DNA of 51,539 bases, from NCBI RefSeq assembly GCF_003991355.1, contig NZ_RCSU01000019.1:1-51539 (forward strand), read 5' to 3'. The translations under genes and the position numbers were made by a program. This DNA comes from Pseudoflavitalea rhizosphaerae (GTDB taxonomy: Bacteria > Bacteroidota > Bacteroidia > Chitinophagales > Chitinophagaceae). This document shows positions 25,527 through 34,823 of this stretch, piece by piece; the stretch's first letter is position 1; every line of letters begins with the position of its first letter. The notes below the pieces were generated by a model. It was not told the origin of the DNA and searched no databases. It was given only the letters and a program-made list of their open reading frames with translations.

Positions 25527-25555
25527 TTGGCGACACATAATATGGTTGTCGCCAA
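25527..25555. promoter_or_regulatory. Inverted repeat upstream of the decayed GH92 gene
   Basis: TTGGCGAC (25527-25534) and GTCGCCAA (25548-25555) are perfect 8-base inverted copies separated by 13 bases, ending 13 bases before the ATG at 25569. It may be an operator of the former gene. The GGCGAC/GTCGCC core also resembles the small hairpins of the composite palindromic elements, so an origin from one of those is possible. Confidence 0.4.
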
Positions 25556-25568
25556 AAACTTGTTAATC

Positions 25569-26134
25569 ATGAGGTTCTCTACATTCAGATTTAAATTATT
25601 GTTGCCGGTTGGTTTTATTGCGCTAATGACATGGAACAAGCAAGCCCTATCTCAGAAAGTGGATTATGCTTTGAAAGTGAATGCCCTGATCGGGAACAAG
25701 GGAAAGGGGGCAGCGAAACGGAATTACAGTTTGAAGCCGGGTTTACTGTACCAGGCGCTACCTATCCATTTGGCATGGTGCAGTTCACCCCTACATTCTT
25801 TGCTCCGGAAAAAGGTTTTGTTGTGAACCAGCTGAGTGGCGCAGGATGTCCTAACATGGGTAATTTTCCTGTATTGCCACAGGCCGGTGAATGGCGCAAT
25901 TCCATTTCCCAGAACCAGAAAACCGCGGCACCATCATCATAGGTTCCGGCATCAATTCCAATGCCATAACGGACGCGTATAGCCGGATCGCCAGTCCAAC
26001 TACCTGTGAGGGCTATGCAGACGGAGGTCCCCTGGTCAGCGCTCCGTAATGGCGGTAGCATGGAATTTACGCTTTCCGGCAAACCGGACAATTCCTGGGG
26101 TATAGCTGAAGAGCCTCCTTCATTTGATTATTAG
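25569..26134 (+). pseudogene. Decayed GH92 alpha-mannosidase-like gene remnant
   Basis: Pieces of one GH92-like protein lie in successive frames. From 25569 an intact signal peptide and VDYALKVNALIGNKGKG are read. At the G-run near 25705-25711 the frame shifts, and GSETELQFEAGFTVPGATYP and FGMVQFTPTFF continue, as in GH92 N-domains, to GNFPVLP. From 25891 a third frame gives MAQFHFPEPENRGTIIIG and TCEGYADGGP, ending at a TAA at 26047. A last piece (26048-26134) is of uncertain origin. About 60 residues expected between GNFPVLP and the third piece are missing, and the whole catalytic region is absent. It directly precedes the isomerase-like gene and is related by family to the intact gene at 34862. 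Confidence 0.75.
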
Positions 26135-26167
26135 TACATTTGGTTCTATTGTTGAAATCATCATCAT

Positions 26168-27091
26168 ATGAATAATTCCCGTCGTCAATTCCTGAAAAAT
26201 ACCACTGCCATTGCAGCCGGCTTTGCTGTGATGCCGTCATTTGCCAATATATTGCCCGCAAAACCTTTCTTCCAAATCTCGCTGGCGCAATGGTCTCTGC
26301 ATAAAGAGTTCTTCAGTAAGAAATACGATGCGCTCGATTTTCCGGTACTGGCCCGTAAGAACTTCGATATCGGAATTGTTGAATATGTGAACACTTTTTT
26401 CAAAGACAAGGCCACGGACAAAACCTTTCTGGCGGCCCTGCTTCAGCGTTGCAAGGATAATAATGTAAAGAATCACCTGATCATGATCGATGGAGAAGGC
26501 GATCTTGGCAATACCAATGATGCCGAACGGGCCAAAGCCATCGGGAACCATTACAAGTGGGTGGATGCTGCCAATTATCTCGGCTGCAAAACCATCCGTG
26601 TAAACGCTTATGGCAAAGGAAGCCGCGATGAAGTGAAGAAAGCCGCTATCGATGGTTTGAGCAGGTTGGGCGAGTTTGCCGCGCAATCCGGTCTTAACGT
26701 GATCGTGGAAAATCATGGAAGCTATTCTTCAGATGGTGATTGGCTCCTTTCAGTAATGCAGGGCGTGAACAGGAAGAATGTTGGCATTCTGCCTGACTTC
26801 GGTAATTTCTGTATCCGTCATGAAAACAACCAATGCGCGGAAGAATACGATAAATACAAAGGAACGGAAATGTGGATGCCATATGCCAAAGGAGTAAGCG
26901 CAAAAACATTCGACTTCGATGCTGAAGGGAATTGCATCGAGACCGATTATCCGCGGATAATGAAGATCATTAAAGATTCCGGCTTTAAGGGGATCATCGG
27001 CATCGAATATGAAGGAAGCAGGTTACCTGCGGAAGAAGGGGTCAAAGCAACCAAAGCGCTGCTGCTCAAAACAGCAAAATCAATAAAATAG
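26168..27091 (+). CDS. Tat-exported sugar phosphate isomerase/epimerase-like TIM-barrel protein
   Basis: A 307-aa protein of the xylose isomerase-like TIM-barrel family. The twin-arginine signal is SRRQFLKNT (Arg5-Arg6) with a hydrophobic stretch to about residue 30, so it works outside the cytoplasm. Probable metal-ligand positions are Glu181 in VIVENHG, Asp210 in LPDFGNF and Glu280 in GIEYEG. Secreted members of this family are common next to glycoside hydrolase genes in Bacteroidota, and their sugar substrates are mostly unknown. It begins 33 bases after the GH92 remnant and is followed by a composite palindromic element. Confidence 0.85.
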   Translation: MNNSRRQFLKNTTAIAAGFAVMPSFANILPAKPFFQISLAQWSLHKEFFSKKYDALDFPVLARKNFDIGIVEYVNTFFKDKATDKTFLAALLQRCKDNNVKNHLIMIDGEGDLGNTNDAERAKAIGNHYKWVDAANYLGCKTIRVNAYGKGSRDEVKKAAIDGLSRLGEFAAQSGLNVIVENHGSYSSDGDWLLSVMQGVNRKNVGILPDFGNFCIRHENNQCAEEYDKYKGTEMWMPYAKGVSAKTFDFDAEGNCIETDYPRIMKIIKDSGFKGIIGIEYEGSRLPAEEGVKATKALLLKTAKSIK

Positions 27092-27115
27092 AAAACAGTA
27101 CAGTCGGAGTGTGGC

Positions 27116-27220
27116 CAGTCGCTCGCCTCTGGCGAGTGACTTTTTTTTAGTCGCCTCTGGCGACGCGGTGTTCGCCGGAGGCGAACAAATATAACTCACT
27201 CGCCGGGAGGCGAGCGACTG
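27116..27220. repeat. Composite palindromic element (copy 3), inverted orientation
   Basis: The left arm (27116-27138) and right arm (27197-27220) are inverted copies of CAGTCGCTCGCC...GGCGAGTG. The inner hairpins come in the opposite order to copies 2 and 4: GTCGCC-TCT-GGCGAC near 27150-27164, then TGTTCGCC-GGA-GGCGAACA near 27169-27187. Apart from point changes, the inner block is the reverse complement of that in the copy at 40097. The first arm is followed by eight T residues (27141-27148), which makes it a good plus-strand terminator for the isomerase-like gene. It fills most of the 354-base gap before 27446. Confidence 0.93.
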
Positions 27221-27383
27221 CTCCCCACGAATGCATCCATGTCTTACGGCAATCATTCCCAATAAAAGCAGCCTGAAAACAAAAGTGATCATCCTTGAAT
27301 TCTTATTGCATTGTTTGTACTTCAATACGTAACGCAACCGGCGCATTCCTTCTGGTGCGCTTTGATTTTTAATTTCCTTACCT

Positions 27384-27416
27384 GATGGCGGCATTGCTTC
27401 GCAGCCGTGACATACA
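27384..27416 (+). promoter_or_regulatory. Shared upstream element, site A (GCGG-N15-GTGACATA)
   Basis: GATGGCGG, 15 bases, then GTGACATACA. The first base of GTGACATA is 39 bases before the start codon at 27446. The same two blocks at the same spacing precede the genes at 34862 and 40309. Nature as promoter or operator is inferred from position and conservation. Confidence 0.6.
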
Positions 27417-27445
27417 ATAGTATCAAAGACTAAAACCATTCTGCT

Positions 27446-28864
27446 ATGCGATTGCTAATGCCTGTTCTCCTATGCGCCCTGATCTTTTCCGGTTGCAAAA
27501 AAGACGATCTGGAAAAACAGGAATTCGAAAAGGCCATCCTTTTCTTCAATGTGGAAGGTCAACTGGGAAAAACAGAGATCACCCGCGCGGTAGACACCAG
27601 CAGGGTGCGGCTGGCCATGCCAACCGGTACAGATATGTCGGCTATCGCTCCCAGTATCATGATCTCTGAGGGAGCCAGTATCCAGCCTGCTTCCGGAGAG
27701 ATCATCAACTTCGCAGCCAACAACAATAAATACACTTACAAGGTCACTGCTAAGAACGGAGCTGTCAGGGAATGGCTGGTGGAGATCAGTGTGATCGATA
27801 ATATCTACGACAGCCTGGTGCTCATTCCCAATACCGGGGAATGGGGCGAGCAGTTCATGGTGTTTCATGATACAGTTTACAATAACTACCTCACCCGCTA
27901 TTCCGGATGGAATGGTGGCGATGGTTGCGTATCTATTCCGCTTCCCAATGGAAATGTGGTATGGTCGTTCCAGGACAGTTTCTTTGGGGAAGTGACACCA
28001 GACAGGGCGCGAATAGATAATGTGTTTGTGCGCAATGCAGGATTCATTCAGACCGGCAGGTCCACTGCCCCCACCAGTTATGTACAACTCAATCCCACCG
28101 GGCCTAATGGTAAAGCCGTTACCTGGGTTACTGTTCCAGGCGCTACCAATGGAGATGAAAAACTGTACTGGGGAGGACCTGCGCAGGTATTGGGTAATGA
28201 AGTACAGATGGTAATGGGGCAACTGCACCTGATAGGTGGCGTACTGCAACATCAATCCACCGATGTGGCTGTGTTCACGTTGCCTGACATGCAACAGAAG
28301 GAGATCATCCAGCAAAAATATATTGGGGCATTGCCTTTTGATGCCAGCCTGTTCAAATGCAATGATGGTTACACCTACATGTATACCACACAGGCTTTCG
28401 GCATCTGCGCTTCCAATGTTTTTGTGGCCAGGGCCGCCAACAACGATATTACCGGTCAATGGGAATTCTATACAAAGAATGGCTGGACTACATCGCAGCC
28501 TGCAACAGAAGATCTTGTAAGTCTGCTGGAAGACAATGCCACGCAGCCCAATGTATTTGAGAAAAATGGAAAATATTATCTCGTATCACAAACAACTTGC
28601 TACGGCCGCGATATCAGGATTTGGGAGAGCGGCAGTCCAACTGGGCCTTTCACCAACGGAAGAACATTGTACAGGATACCTGCCCAATATCAATTGCCGG
28701 AATTCATCAGTTACAATGCTGTAGTGCATCACGCCATCTCCCGTTACGGCGAGCTCGTGATCTCCTACAATATCAATCCCACTGATTTCTGGAGCAATTT
28801 CAACAACCCCGGCAGTGCAGACAGGTATCGTCCATACTTTGTGCGGGTGTTCAATTGGGAGTAA
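27446..28864 (+). CDS. DUF5005-like lipoprotein with predicted beta-propeller
   Basis: A 472-aa lipoprotein; the signal ends at Cys17 (FSGC). Residues 30-115 form an Ig-like N-domain similar to DUF5018-type modules (YTYKVTAKNGAVREWLVEI). From about 120 on, the pattern (YSGWNGGDGCVSIPLPNG, VVWSFQDSFFGE, QPNVFEKNGKYYLVSQ) resembles five-bladed propeller proteins of the DUF5005/DUF4185 group, distant relatives of GH43-type enzymes. No catalytic residues can be claimed. It is the first gene of the PUL, 54 bases before SusC, and carries shared element A upstream. A role in binding or cutting the glycan at the cell surface is inferred. Confidence 0.62.
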   Translation: MRLLMPVLLCALIFSGCKKDDLEKQEFEKAILFFNVEGQLGKTEITRAVDTSRVRLAMPTGTDMSAIAPSIMISEGASIQPASGEIINFAANNNKYTYKVTAKNGAVREWLVEISVIDNIYDSLVLIPNTGEWGEQFMVFHDTVYNNYLTRYSGWNGGDGCVSIPLPNGNVVWSFQDSFFGEVTPDRARIDNVFVRNAGFIQTGRSTAPTSYVQLNPTGPNGKAVTWVTVPGATNGDEKLYWGGPAQVLGNEVQMVMGQLHLIGGVLQHQSTDVAVFTLPDMQQKEIIQQKYIGALPFDASLFKCNDGYTYMYTTQAFGICASNVFVARAANNDITGQWEFYTKNGWTTSQPATEDLVSLLEDNATQPNVFEKNGKYYLVSQTTCYGRDIRIWESGSPTGPFTNGRTLYRIPAQYQLPEFISYNAVVHHAISRYGELVISYNINPTDFWSNFNNPGSADRYRPYFVRVFNWE

Positions 28865-28918
28865 TTGAAATGATGTAAATTGGGCAGTTGGTACCCGTGT
28901 TGTAAACTACTTGCAAGA

Positions 28919-31900
28919 ATGAAGGATAAACTGACTGCCCCATATGTACTGGCTTGCCTGAGCCTCCTGGTCACAGGTTGCCTGTTGTGCAGCATCACAT
29001 ATGCCCAGGAAGCAGCACCGCGGTTGCAGCAGGTGTTCATCGATCTCTCTGTACGTAATAAGGCGCTGGATAGAGTATTGCAGGATATCGAAGCCCAAAC
29101 ACAATTCCGTTTCGTTTATAATAGTGCAGAGCTCAAAGCAGCAGACAAAGTTACCATTACCCGGAAACGGATCAGTGTGGAACAGGCGCTGCGCGAACTG
29201 CTGCCTGCAGGCCTGGAGTTCAAACAGCGTGGCTACAATATCCTGGTGCTGATAAAAGAAGATGTTGCCGCTCCGGCTCCAGATAAATATATTCTCGTCA
29301 GCGGCAGAGTGGTGGATGCAACCGCACAACCATTACCAGGCGTAACAATAGTGGCCGGAAATTCGCGCCGCGCCACGGTTACCAATGAGCAGGGGAATTT
29401 CGTGATCAATGCTGCCAGGTCTGGAAGCCTTCAGATCAGCTCGGTTGGGTTTGATGAGATCACGGTGGCCATCACTGGTCAGCCCTTACATATCGTACTC
29501 AGTCCAAACCGCCGCCAGGCATTGGACGATGTGATCGTGATCGGTTATGGAAATCTGCAACGGAAAAAAGTATCAACCGCCATCTCCACGGTTTCGGCTA
29601 CACAACTCAGTGAGCGCGCCGCTTCAATGAATATTGTTGAAGCGATGGCCGGAAAAGTGGCGGGGGCCAGCATCCTGCTCAATTCAGGGAAACCAGGCAG
29701 CAATCCTTCCATCAGGGTCAGGGGCACCGGTTCCATCAATGCATCCAATACTCCTTTATTTGTTCTCGATGGAATTGTTGGGCTCGATCCGATGCTCATC
29801 GATCCCAATATCATACAGTCTGTGGACATCCTGAAAGATGCAGCCTCCGCCGCTATCTATGGATCGAGGGGCAGCAATGGTGTAATATTGATGACCTCCA
29901 AACAAGGTTTGAAGAACAGGTCGAATATCATTTTCTCCAACCGCATCAGCCTAGCAACACTCGCACGCGAGATCGATTTGCTGGATGCAAAAGGCGCATT
30001 GGAAATGATAGAAAGACAATATGCCTATGTTCCCGGCAGGCTGGCGCCGCATAAAGATCCCGCCAATGATTTCGCACGAAAAAGTGAATTGTTCAATCCC
30101 GATGGCAGGCCCCGCTATAATATCAACTGGCAAAAAGAAGCTACCAGGATTGCCCTCTCCACCAACAGCTCCCTCACTTTTACAGGAGGTAAAGACAATA
30201 TGACCAGCCTGGTGAATGTATCCTACAAAAGACAGGAAGGCATCATGCTGAACAGCTCACTTCAGCAGATCAACCTCTTTGCCAATCTTGGCTGGGAAGT
30301 GAAGCCCTGGCTGAATTTCAAGGCCATCCTGAGCGGCGGGGGATTGCAGTCCCGCAATGTAGATCTCAATGCGCTTGGCTTCAATGCCATCCGTGAAATG
30401 TATGAATACCTTCCATTCATACCTGTAAAATACAGTGACGGGTCCTGGAGCCGTAAAGGCGATTATCCCGGTGCAGAAAATTCCGAGAACCCGATCCGCT
30501 TATTGAATGAAGTGAAATCAGTGACCGGTCAAACCTATGTGATGGGCAATATCACCGGCACCATTCACCTGAATAGGAAATTCGATCTCGTCACCATTTT
30601 CAGCGGACAGCTGGGCGGATCTTACAACAATTATTATTCCGGGAAAAATGTGTTCGGATTTTCTGATCTGGAAAATGGAATTGCACAAAGGGTCAACGGT
30701 AATGCCGGCGCCTGGACAAATGAGGATTATATCATGTACAATGACCGGATCGGAAAGCATAAGCTGAATGCACTGGCCGGTGCAAGCTGGTACTTCAATG
30801 CAGGTACTTCCACTTTTGCCGGGGCCGAGAATTTCTTCGACGATTTTTTCAGTTACAATAATCTCGGCGCAGGTACGGTAAGGCAGCAACCGGGGTCCGA
30901 CAGGCAGCAAAACCAGATGAATTCTTTTTTCACCCGTGTGCAATACGATTATGATAACCGGTATCTCGCGGGGGCTTCCTTCCGGGCAGATGGCTCTTCC
31001 CGCTTTGGTTCCAACAATAAATACGGTTATTTTCCTGCTGTATGGACAAGCTGGCTGATCTCCGGTGAACGATTCTTTCAGCGCTGGCTTAACACCGTTA
31101 GTTACCTGAAACTGCGGGCCAGCCTGGGTGTAACGGGTAATGCAGAGATCGGTAATTACGCTACCTTGTCACGGCTCAATCCTACACAGGTAGTATTCGG
31201 AGGGCAACTGCAGCCTGCTGTGGTATTGTCAAATCCCGGCAACAAGGATCTGAGATGGGAACGGGGCCAGCAGTTGAATATCGGTATCGATGCCAGCCTG
31301 CTGAACGATCGGATCGCTTTCACAGCCGAATTATACCGCCGACGCACAACCGATCTGCTGTATATAAAACGATTACCCGCCACTACCGGTTTTGGTGGCA
31401 TCTATGATAATATTGGTTCTATCCGCAACCAGGGACTGGAACTCAGTATCCGAACAAGGAATATTACCCGCCCCAACTTTGCCTGGACCAGTAGCATCAA
31501 TTTTTTCCTGAACCGTTCCAAAGTACTTCAACTCAACGGAGATATCATTTACAACTGGGCAGGGCGCATCATGGAAGGGCAACCCACCGATCAATATTTC
31601 GGATACTATCGAACCGGTACCTGGAGCACTGCCGAAGCCGCAGAAGCCGCCGTGTTCGGAAGAAAGCCGGGAGATGTGAAATGGCTTGACCTTAACGGGA
31701 ACAAATCTAAGGATGCAGGCGACCGTATGCCGCTTGGCAGCAAATTGCCGCGCTACCAGATCGATTTCACCAATACTTTCAGTAGTAGTCAGTTTAGTGT
31801 GTTCGTTGACGTAAGTAGTATGATCGGGCATAAGCTGGCCAATTTTACACGCTTCATCATGGAAAGCCATACCTCCAGCGTGAACAGTTATTCCAGCATC

Positions 31901-32245
31901 CTCGGCGCCTGGACGCCTGGGAAGCAACAGACAAACCTGGCACAGCTCAGGCTCCAGTCCGATGGAGGTGAGAACGAAATGGACAACTATTACATCGAAG
32001 ATGGGAGTTTTGTGCGGGTGAGGAATATTGCTGTTCAATATGAACTGCCATCTGTTTTGTTGAAACGATTAAAAATGGAAAAATGTACCATCGGCATCAA
32101 TGCGGAAAACTATTTCCTGTTCACGAAATACAAAGGCTTTGATCCTGAAACCACTTCCTTCGACAGCGATCTCAACCAGGGAGTGGATGTGTACCAGTAT
32201 CCAAAACCTAAAACCATATCCCTGATGTTGCAGGTAACTTTTTAA
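28919..32245 (+). CDS. SusC/RagA family TonB-linked receptor with STN domain
   Basis: A 1108-aa outer membrane receptor. The ATG at 28919 gives the signal peptide (cleavage near residue 29, TYAQ); an upstream TTG at 28880 is less likely. The STN domain is at about 37-113, the carboxypeptidase-regulatory-like domain at about 127-196, DDVIVIGYGN leads into the plug (KDAASAAIYGSRGSNGVI), and the barrel ends at Phe (LMLQVTF). The STN domain predicts signalling to a FecR protein; the FecR gene lies two genes downstream (33793), but there is no sigma gene in this locus. SusD follows 10 bases later. With GH92 and GH2 downstream, a mannose-containing oligosaccharide is the likely ligand. Confidence 0.95.
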   Translation: MKDKLTAPYVLACLSLLVTGCLLCSITYAQEAAPRLQQVFIDLSVRNKALDRVLQDIEAQTQFRFVYNSAELKAADKVTITRKRISVEQALRELLPAGLEFKQRGYNILVLIKEDVAAPAPDKYILVSGRVVDATAQPLPGVTIVAGNSRRATVTNEQGNFVINAARSGSLQISSVGFDEITVAITGQPLHIVLSPNRRQALDDVIVIGYGNLQRKKVSTAISTVSATQLSERAASMNIVEAMAGKVAGASILLNSGKPGSNPSIRVRGTGSINASNTPLFVLDGIVGLDPMLIDPNIIQSVDILKDAASAAIYGSRGSNGVILMTSKQGLKNRSNIIFSNRISLATLAREIDLLDAKGALEMIERQYAYVPGRLAPHKDPANDFARKSELFNPDGRPRYNINWQKEATRIALSTNSSLTFTGGKDNMTSLVNVSYKRQEGIMLNSSLQQINLFANLGWEVKPWLNFKAILSGGGLQSRNVDLNALGFNAIREMYEYLPFIPVKYSDGSWSRKGDYPGAENSENPIRLLNEVKSVTGQTYVMGNITGTIHLNRKFDLVTIFSGQLGGSYNNYYSGKNVFGFSDLENGIAQRVNGNAGAWTNEDYIMYNDRIGKHKLNALAGASWYFNAGTSTFAGAENFFDDFFSYNNLGAGTVRQQPGSDRQQNQMNSFFTRVQYDYDNRYLAGASFRADGSSRFGSNNKYGYFPAVWTSWLISGERFFQRWLNTVSYLKLRASLGVTGNAEIGNYATLSRLNPTQVVFGGQLQPAVVLSNPGNKDLRWERGQQLNIGIDASLLNDRIAFTAELYRRRTTDLLYIKRLPATTGFGGIYDNIGSIRNQGLELSIRTRNITRPNFAWTSSINFFLNRSKVLQLNGDIIYNWAGRIMEGQPTDQYFGYYRTGTWSTAEAAEAAVFGRKPGDVKWLDLNGNKSKDAGDRMPLGSKLPRYQIDFTNTFSSSQFSVFVDVSSMIGHKLANFTRFIMESHTSSVNSYSSILGAWTPGKQQTNLAQLRLQSDGGENEMDNYYIEDGSFVRVRNIAVQYELPSVLLKRLKMEKCTIGINAENYFLFTKYKGFDPETTSFDSDLNQGVDVYQYPKPKTISLMLQVTF

Positions 32246-32255
32246 TGGAAAGTAT

Positions 32256-33746
32256 ATGAAGCAATCCGTTAAAATATTGATTGGTGTGACTATGCTATTG
32301 AGCGTTGGATGCAGCAAATTCCTGGAGGAAGATCCTGCCGGGTTCATTAGTCCGGATAAATATTATACCACGGAAGAACAGGTACAGGCGGCTGTGAATG
32401 GCGCCTATACAGGGTTGGATGATATTTTCACAACGGATATCGGAGTTGCTGTGAGCCCGTCTTTCCTGCTGGAATACCTTACTGGTTACAGTTTTCGCCT
32501 GCGGCCGGGAGGTAATGCCGATAACCAGTTCCTCCGCCTGGATCCCATCGATCCGGCAAACGGTTATCTTGAAAACTGGTGGAAGGCCGTGTATTATCCC
32601 GTAGAAAACTGTAATAGTGTAATCGGAAATTTGTCACGGACCACCTTCCTTACAGAAGCAGCAAAAAAGAAATTCCTCGGCGAAATATATTTTCTCCGCG
32701 CCTGGTATTATTTCATGGGAGTACGGCTCTTTGGTGACATTCCCTTGAAAACAACGCCCACTACGGATTTTACCAATGTACATATTCCCAAAGCGAAGCA
32801 GGAGGAGATCTATGATCAGATCGTGGCTGATCTGAAAATGGCGGAGCAATCAGGATTGTCCTGGACCGATGCATCAGGACGTGTATCGCTGGGCGCTGTG
32901 AAATCCCTGCTGGCAAAAGTGTACATCACTATGGCCGGTTATCCGCTGAGAAAAGGAAATACTTATTATCAACTGGCATTTGATAAAGCAAGGGAAGTGA
33001 TCAGCAGTCAGGAGTTCTCTTTGTTTGACAATTACGCGGACCTCCGGAAAAATTCGCTGAAGAATATACGCGAACATATTTTTATGTTGCAGCGTGATCT
33101 GGCAACTGCCGGCAATTTGATGCATTTTGCGCTGATGCCTTTCCCTGATCTGCCGATCACCATTCAACCTGCCTACGGAGGAGCGCTGGCGCCCCGCCAG
33201 GAATTTTATCAATCCTTCGATGCCGCCGACCAGCGTAAAGGTGAGCAGGTTTTCTTTTTTACTGAATATCCTGAGTTCAACAATCCTTCCAATATTATCC
33301 CGTTGCCAGTGCCGCTGATCTTCAAATACTGGGATGAGCAGGCGGAGCAGATCGGGAAAACAGGACAAAATTTTTCTTACCTGCGCTATGCAGACCTGTT
33401 ATTGATCTGCGCCGAGGCAAGGGCCAGCCTGGATGGGGGAATTACAGGCAATGCCTTTGCGATCGATGCCTGGCACCAGGTGCACCAGCGCGCTTTTCCC
33501 GGCAGTGCAAAACCAGCACAGCTCCGGGTCAGCGATGTGCTCAAAGAACGTTTTTGGGAATTGTGCTTTGAATGGCAGACCTGGTACGATATGTTGCGGA
33601 CCCGCAAGGCGCTCAACACTGAAACCGGGCAGATAGTGGACCTGATCGGTTACCAGGCGCCGAATCACGTGCGTCCATTTTCAGAAAAGGACCTCCTGTT
33701 GCCCATTCCCCTGAGCGAGGTGCAGAAAAACCCTTTGCTCAAGTAG
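32256..33746 (+). CDS. RagB/SusD family nutrient-uptake lipoprotein
   Basis: A 496-aa surface lipoprotein with Cys19 (LSVGC) and the usual SKFLEEDPAGFISPDKYY opening. SusD landmarks are FLRAWYYFMGVRLFGDIPL, TPR-type helices (VKSLLAKVYITMAGYPLRKG), RYADLLLICAEARA, and the C-terminal KERFWELCFEWQTWYDMLRT, ending NPLLK. It forms the outer-membrane uptake complex with the SusC encoded 10 bases upstream. The FecR gene follows after 46 bases. Confidence 0.94.
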   Translation: MKQSVKILIGVTMLLSVGCSKFLEEDPAGFISPDKYYTTEEQVQAAVNGAYTGLDDIFTTDIGVAVSPSFLLEYLTGYSFRLRPGGNADNQFLRLDPIDPANGYLENWWKAVYYPVENCNSVIGNLSRTTFLTEAAKKKFLGEIYFLRAWYYFMGVRLFGDIPLKTTPTTDFTNVHIPKAKQEEIYDQIVADLKMAEQSGLSWTDASGRVSLGAVKSLLAKVYITMAGYPLRKGNTYYQLAFDKAREVISSQEFSLFDNYADLRKNSLKNIREHIFMLQRDLATAGNLMHFALMPFPDLPITIQPAYGGALAPRQEFYQSFDAADQRKGEQVFFFTEYPEFNNPSNIIPLPVPLIFKYWDEQAEQIGKTGQNFSYLRYADLLLICAEARASLDGGITGNAFAIDAWHQVHQRAFPGSAKPAQLRVSDVLKERFWELCFEWQTWYDMLRTRKALNTETGQIVDLIGYQAPNHVRPFSEKDLLLPIPLSEVQKNPLLK

Positions 33747-33792
33747 ACTGCTTCAGATATTTTTGTAGTGGAACCGAAAATCATCATCCTGC

Positions 33793-34791
33793 ATGGAACA
33801 AGAAAGATTACAGAAGTTGATCGATAAGGTACTCAGTGGCCAGGCAACCCTGTTGGAACAACAGGAGCTCGATCAATGGTATGCTGCGCAGGATGAGGTG
33901 CCTGGTCTTACTGAAGGAATGGATACGCAGGAAAAATCTGCGGTAGGTTCACAATTGTTCCGCTCCATCGAGCAAAAGATCCAATCAGGCGAAGTGCAGT
34001 CAGCGGCCCCCATATACGAAGTGCCGCGCCGCAATAACCGCAAATGGTGGATAGCCGCCGCAGTGGTGGCCCTGCTGGGATTGGGAGGTTTTTACTTTTT
34101 CAATAGCAGGTCTGCTGCGCCAGGGCTGGTGGCTGTCTGGAAGGAAGTGGAAACGAACACCGATGTGCGTGAGAGCCGCCTGCCTGATGGTTCCAAAGTT
34201 TGGCTGAACGCCGGTTCTTCCATCCGTTACGATACAGCTTTCTCCAATGGCAAACGGGAAATATGGTTGAAGGGAGAAGCTTATTTCGATGTGGCGCAAC
34301 AACAAGCAAAACCATTCGAAGTGCATACCGGTGATATCACCACGCAGGTGCTGGGCACCGCTTTCAATATCGACGCTTACGATTCCTCCTCCAGGATTAC
34401 CGTTATCGTGAAAAGTGGAAAAGTAGCAGTGCGTAATGCTGATAAAATATTAAGCCAGTTATTGCCCGATCAACGCATCGTTTGCCGGGCCGATGGCAGC
34501 TTCAGCAAAGACAGCACCGCGGCACATGATATGATGGCCTGGACCAGCGGACAATTAATTTTCCGCGATATGAAATTCAGCGATGTGGCCAAACGCCTCG
34601 AAAGGAAATTCCGTGCAGAGCTCATCTTCCGCGATGCCAGTATCGGCAATTGTTCCATCACCGCCAGTTTTACTCCTTCCACCACTTTGGAAGAGATCCT
34701 GGACATGCTTGCACTCATCAATGGCAGCGAGATCAGCGCCGGAAAAGGCGTCAATCAATATTATATCTCCGGCAGTAAACAGTGTAAATAG
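33793..34791 (+). CDS. FecR family transducer without a neighbouring sigma factor
   Basis: A 332-aa protein with a short cytosolic part (1-76), one transmembrane helix (about 78-95, WWIAAAVVALLGLGGFYFF), a FecR domain (about 115-215; LPDGSKVWLNAGSSIRYD, WLKGEAYFDVAQ, VLGTAFNIDAYDS) and a C-terminal DUF4974-type domain (FRDMKFSDVAKRLERKF). It should receive the signal from the STN domain of the SusC at 28919. FecR genes normally follow an ECF sigma gene; here it comes after SusD, and no sigma gene is present from 24 kb to the right end. The partner must be encoded elsewhere, for example at 15993 or outside the window. Confidence 0.92.
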   Translation: MEQERLQKLIDKVLSGQATLLEQQELDQWYAAQDEVPGLTEGMDTQEKSAVGSQLFRSIEQKIQSGEVQSAAPIYEVPRRNNRKWWIAAAVVALLGLGGFYFFNSRSAAPGLVAVWKEVETNTDVRESRLPDGSKVWLNAGSSIRYDTAFSNGKREIWLKGEAYFDVAQQQAKPFEVHTGDITTQVLGTAFNIDAYDSSSRITVIVKSGKVAVRNADKILSQLLPDQRIVCRADGSFSKDSTAAHDMMAWTSGQLIFRDMKFSDVAKRLERKFRAELIFRDASIGNCSITASFTPSTTLEEILDMLALINGSEISAGKGVNQYYISGSKQCK

Positions 34792-34823
34792 CAAACATCC
34801 CGCACAGTTACCTTCAATCATCC

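Noticed and set aside
27080-27439. Minus-strand open frame across palindromic copy 3, and a similar plus-strand frame at 40010-40312
   Set aside because: They share a stretch of translated repeat (SPPANTASPEAT) that comes from the palindromic element, not from a protein family.
27470-28459. Long minus-strand open frame (about 329 codons) opposite the propeller-like lipoprotein
   Set aside because: It is a shadow of a real lipoprotein gene with coherent domains; composition is Cys/His/Ile-rich as typical for antisense frames.
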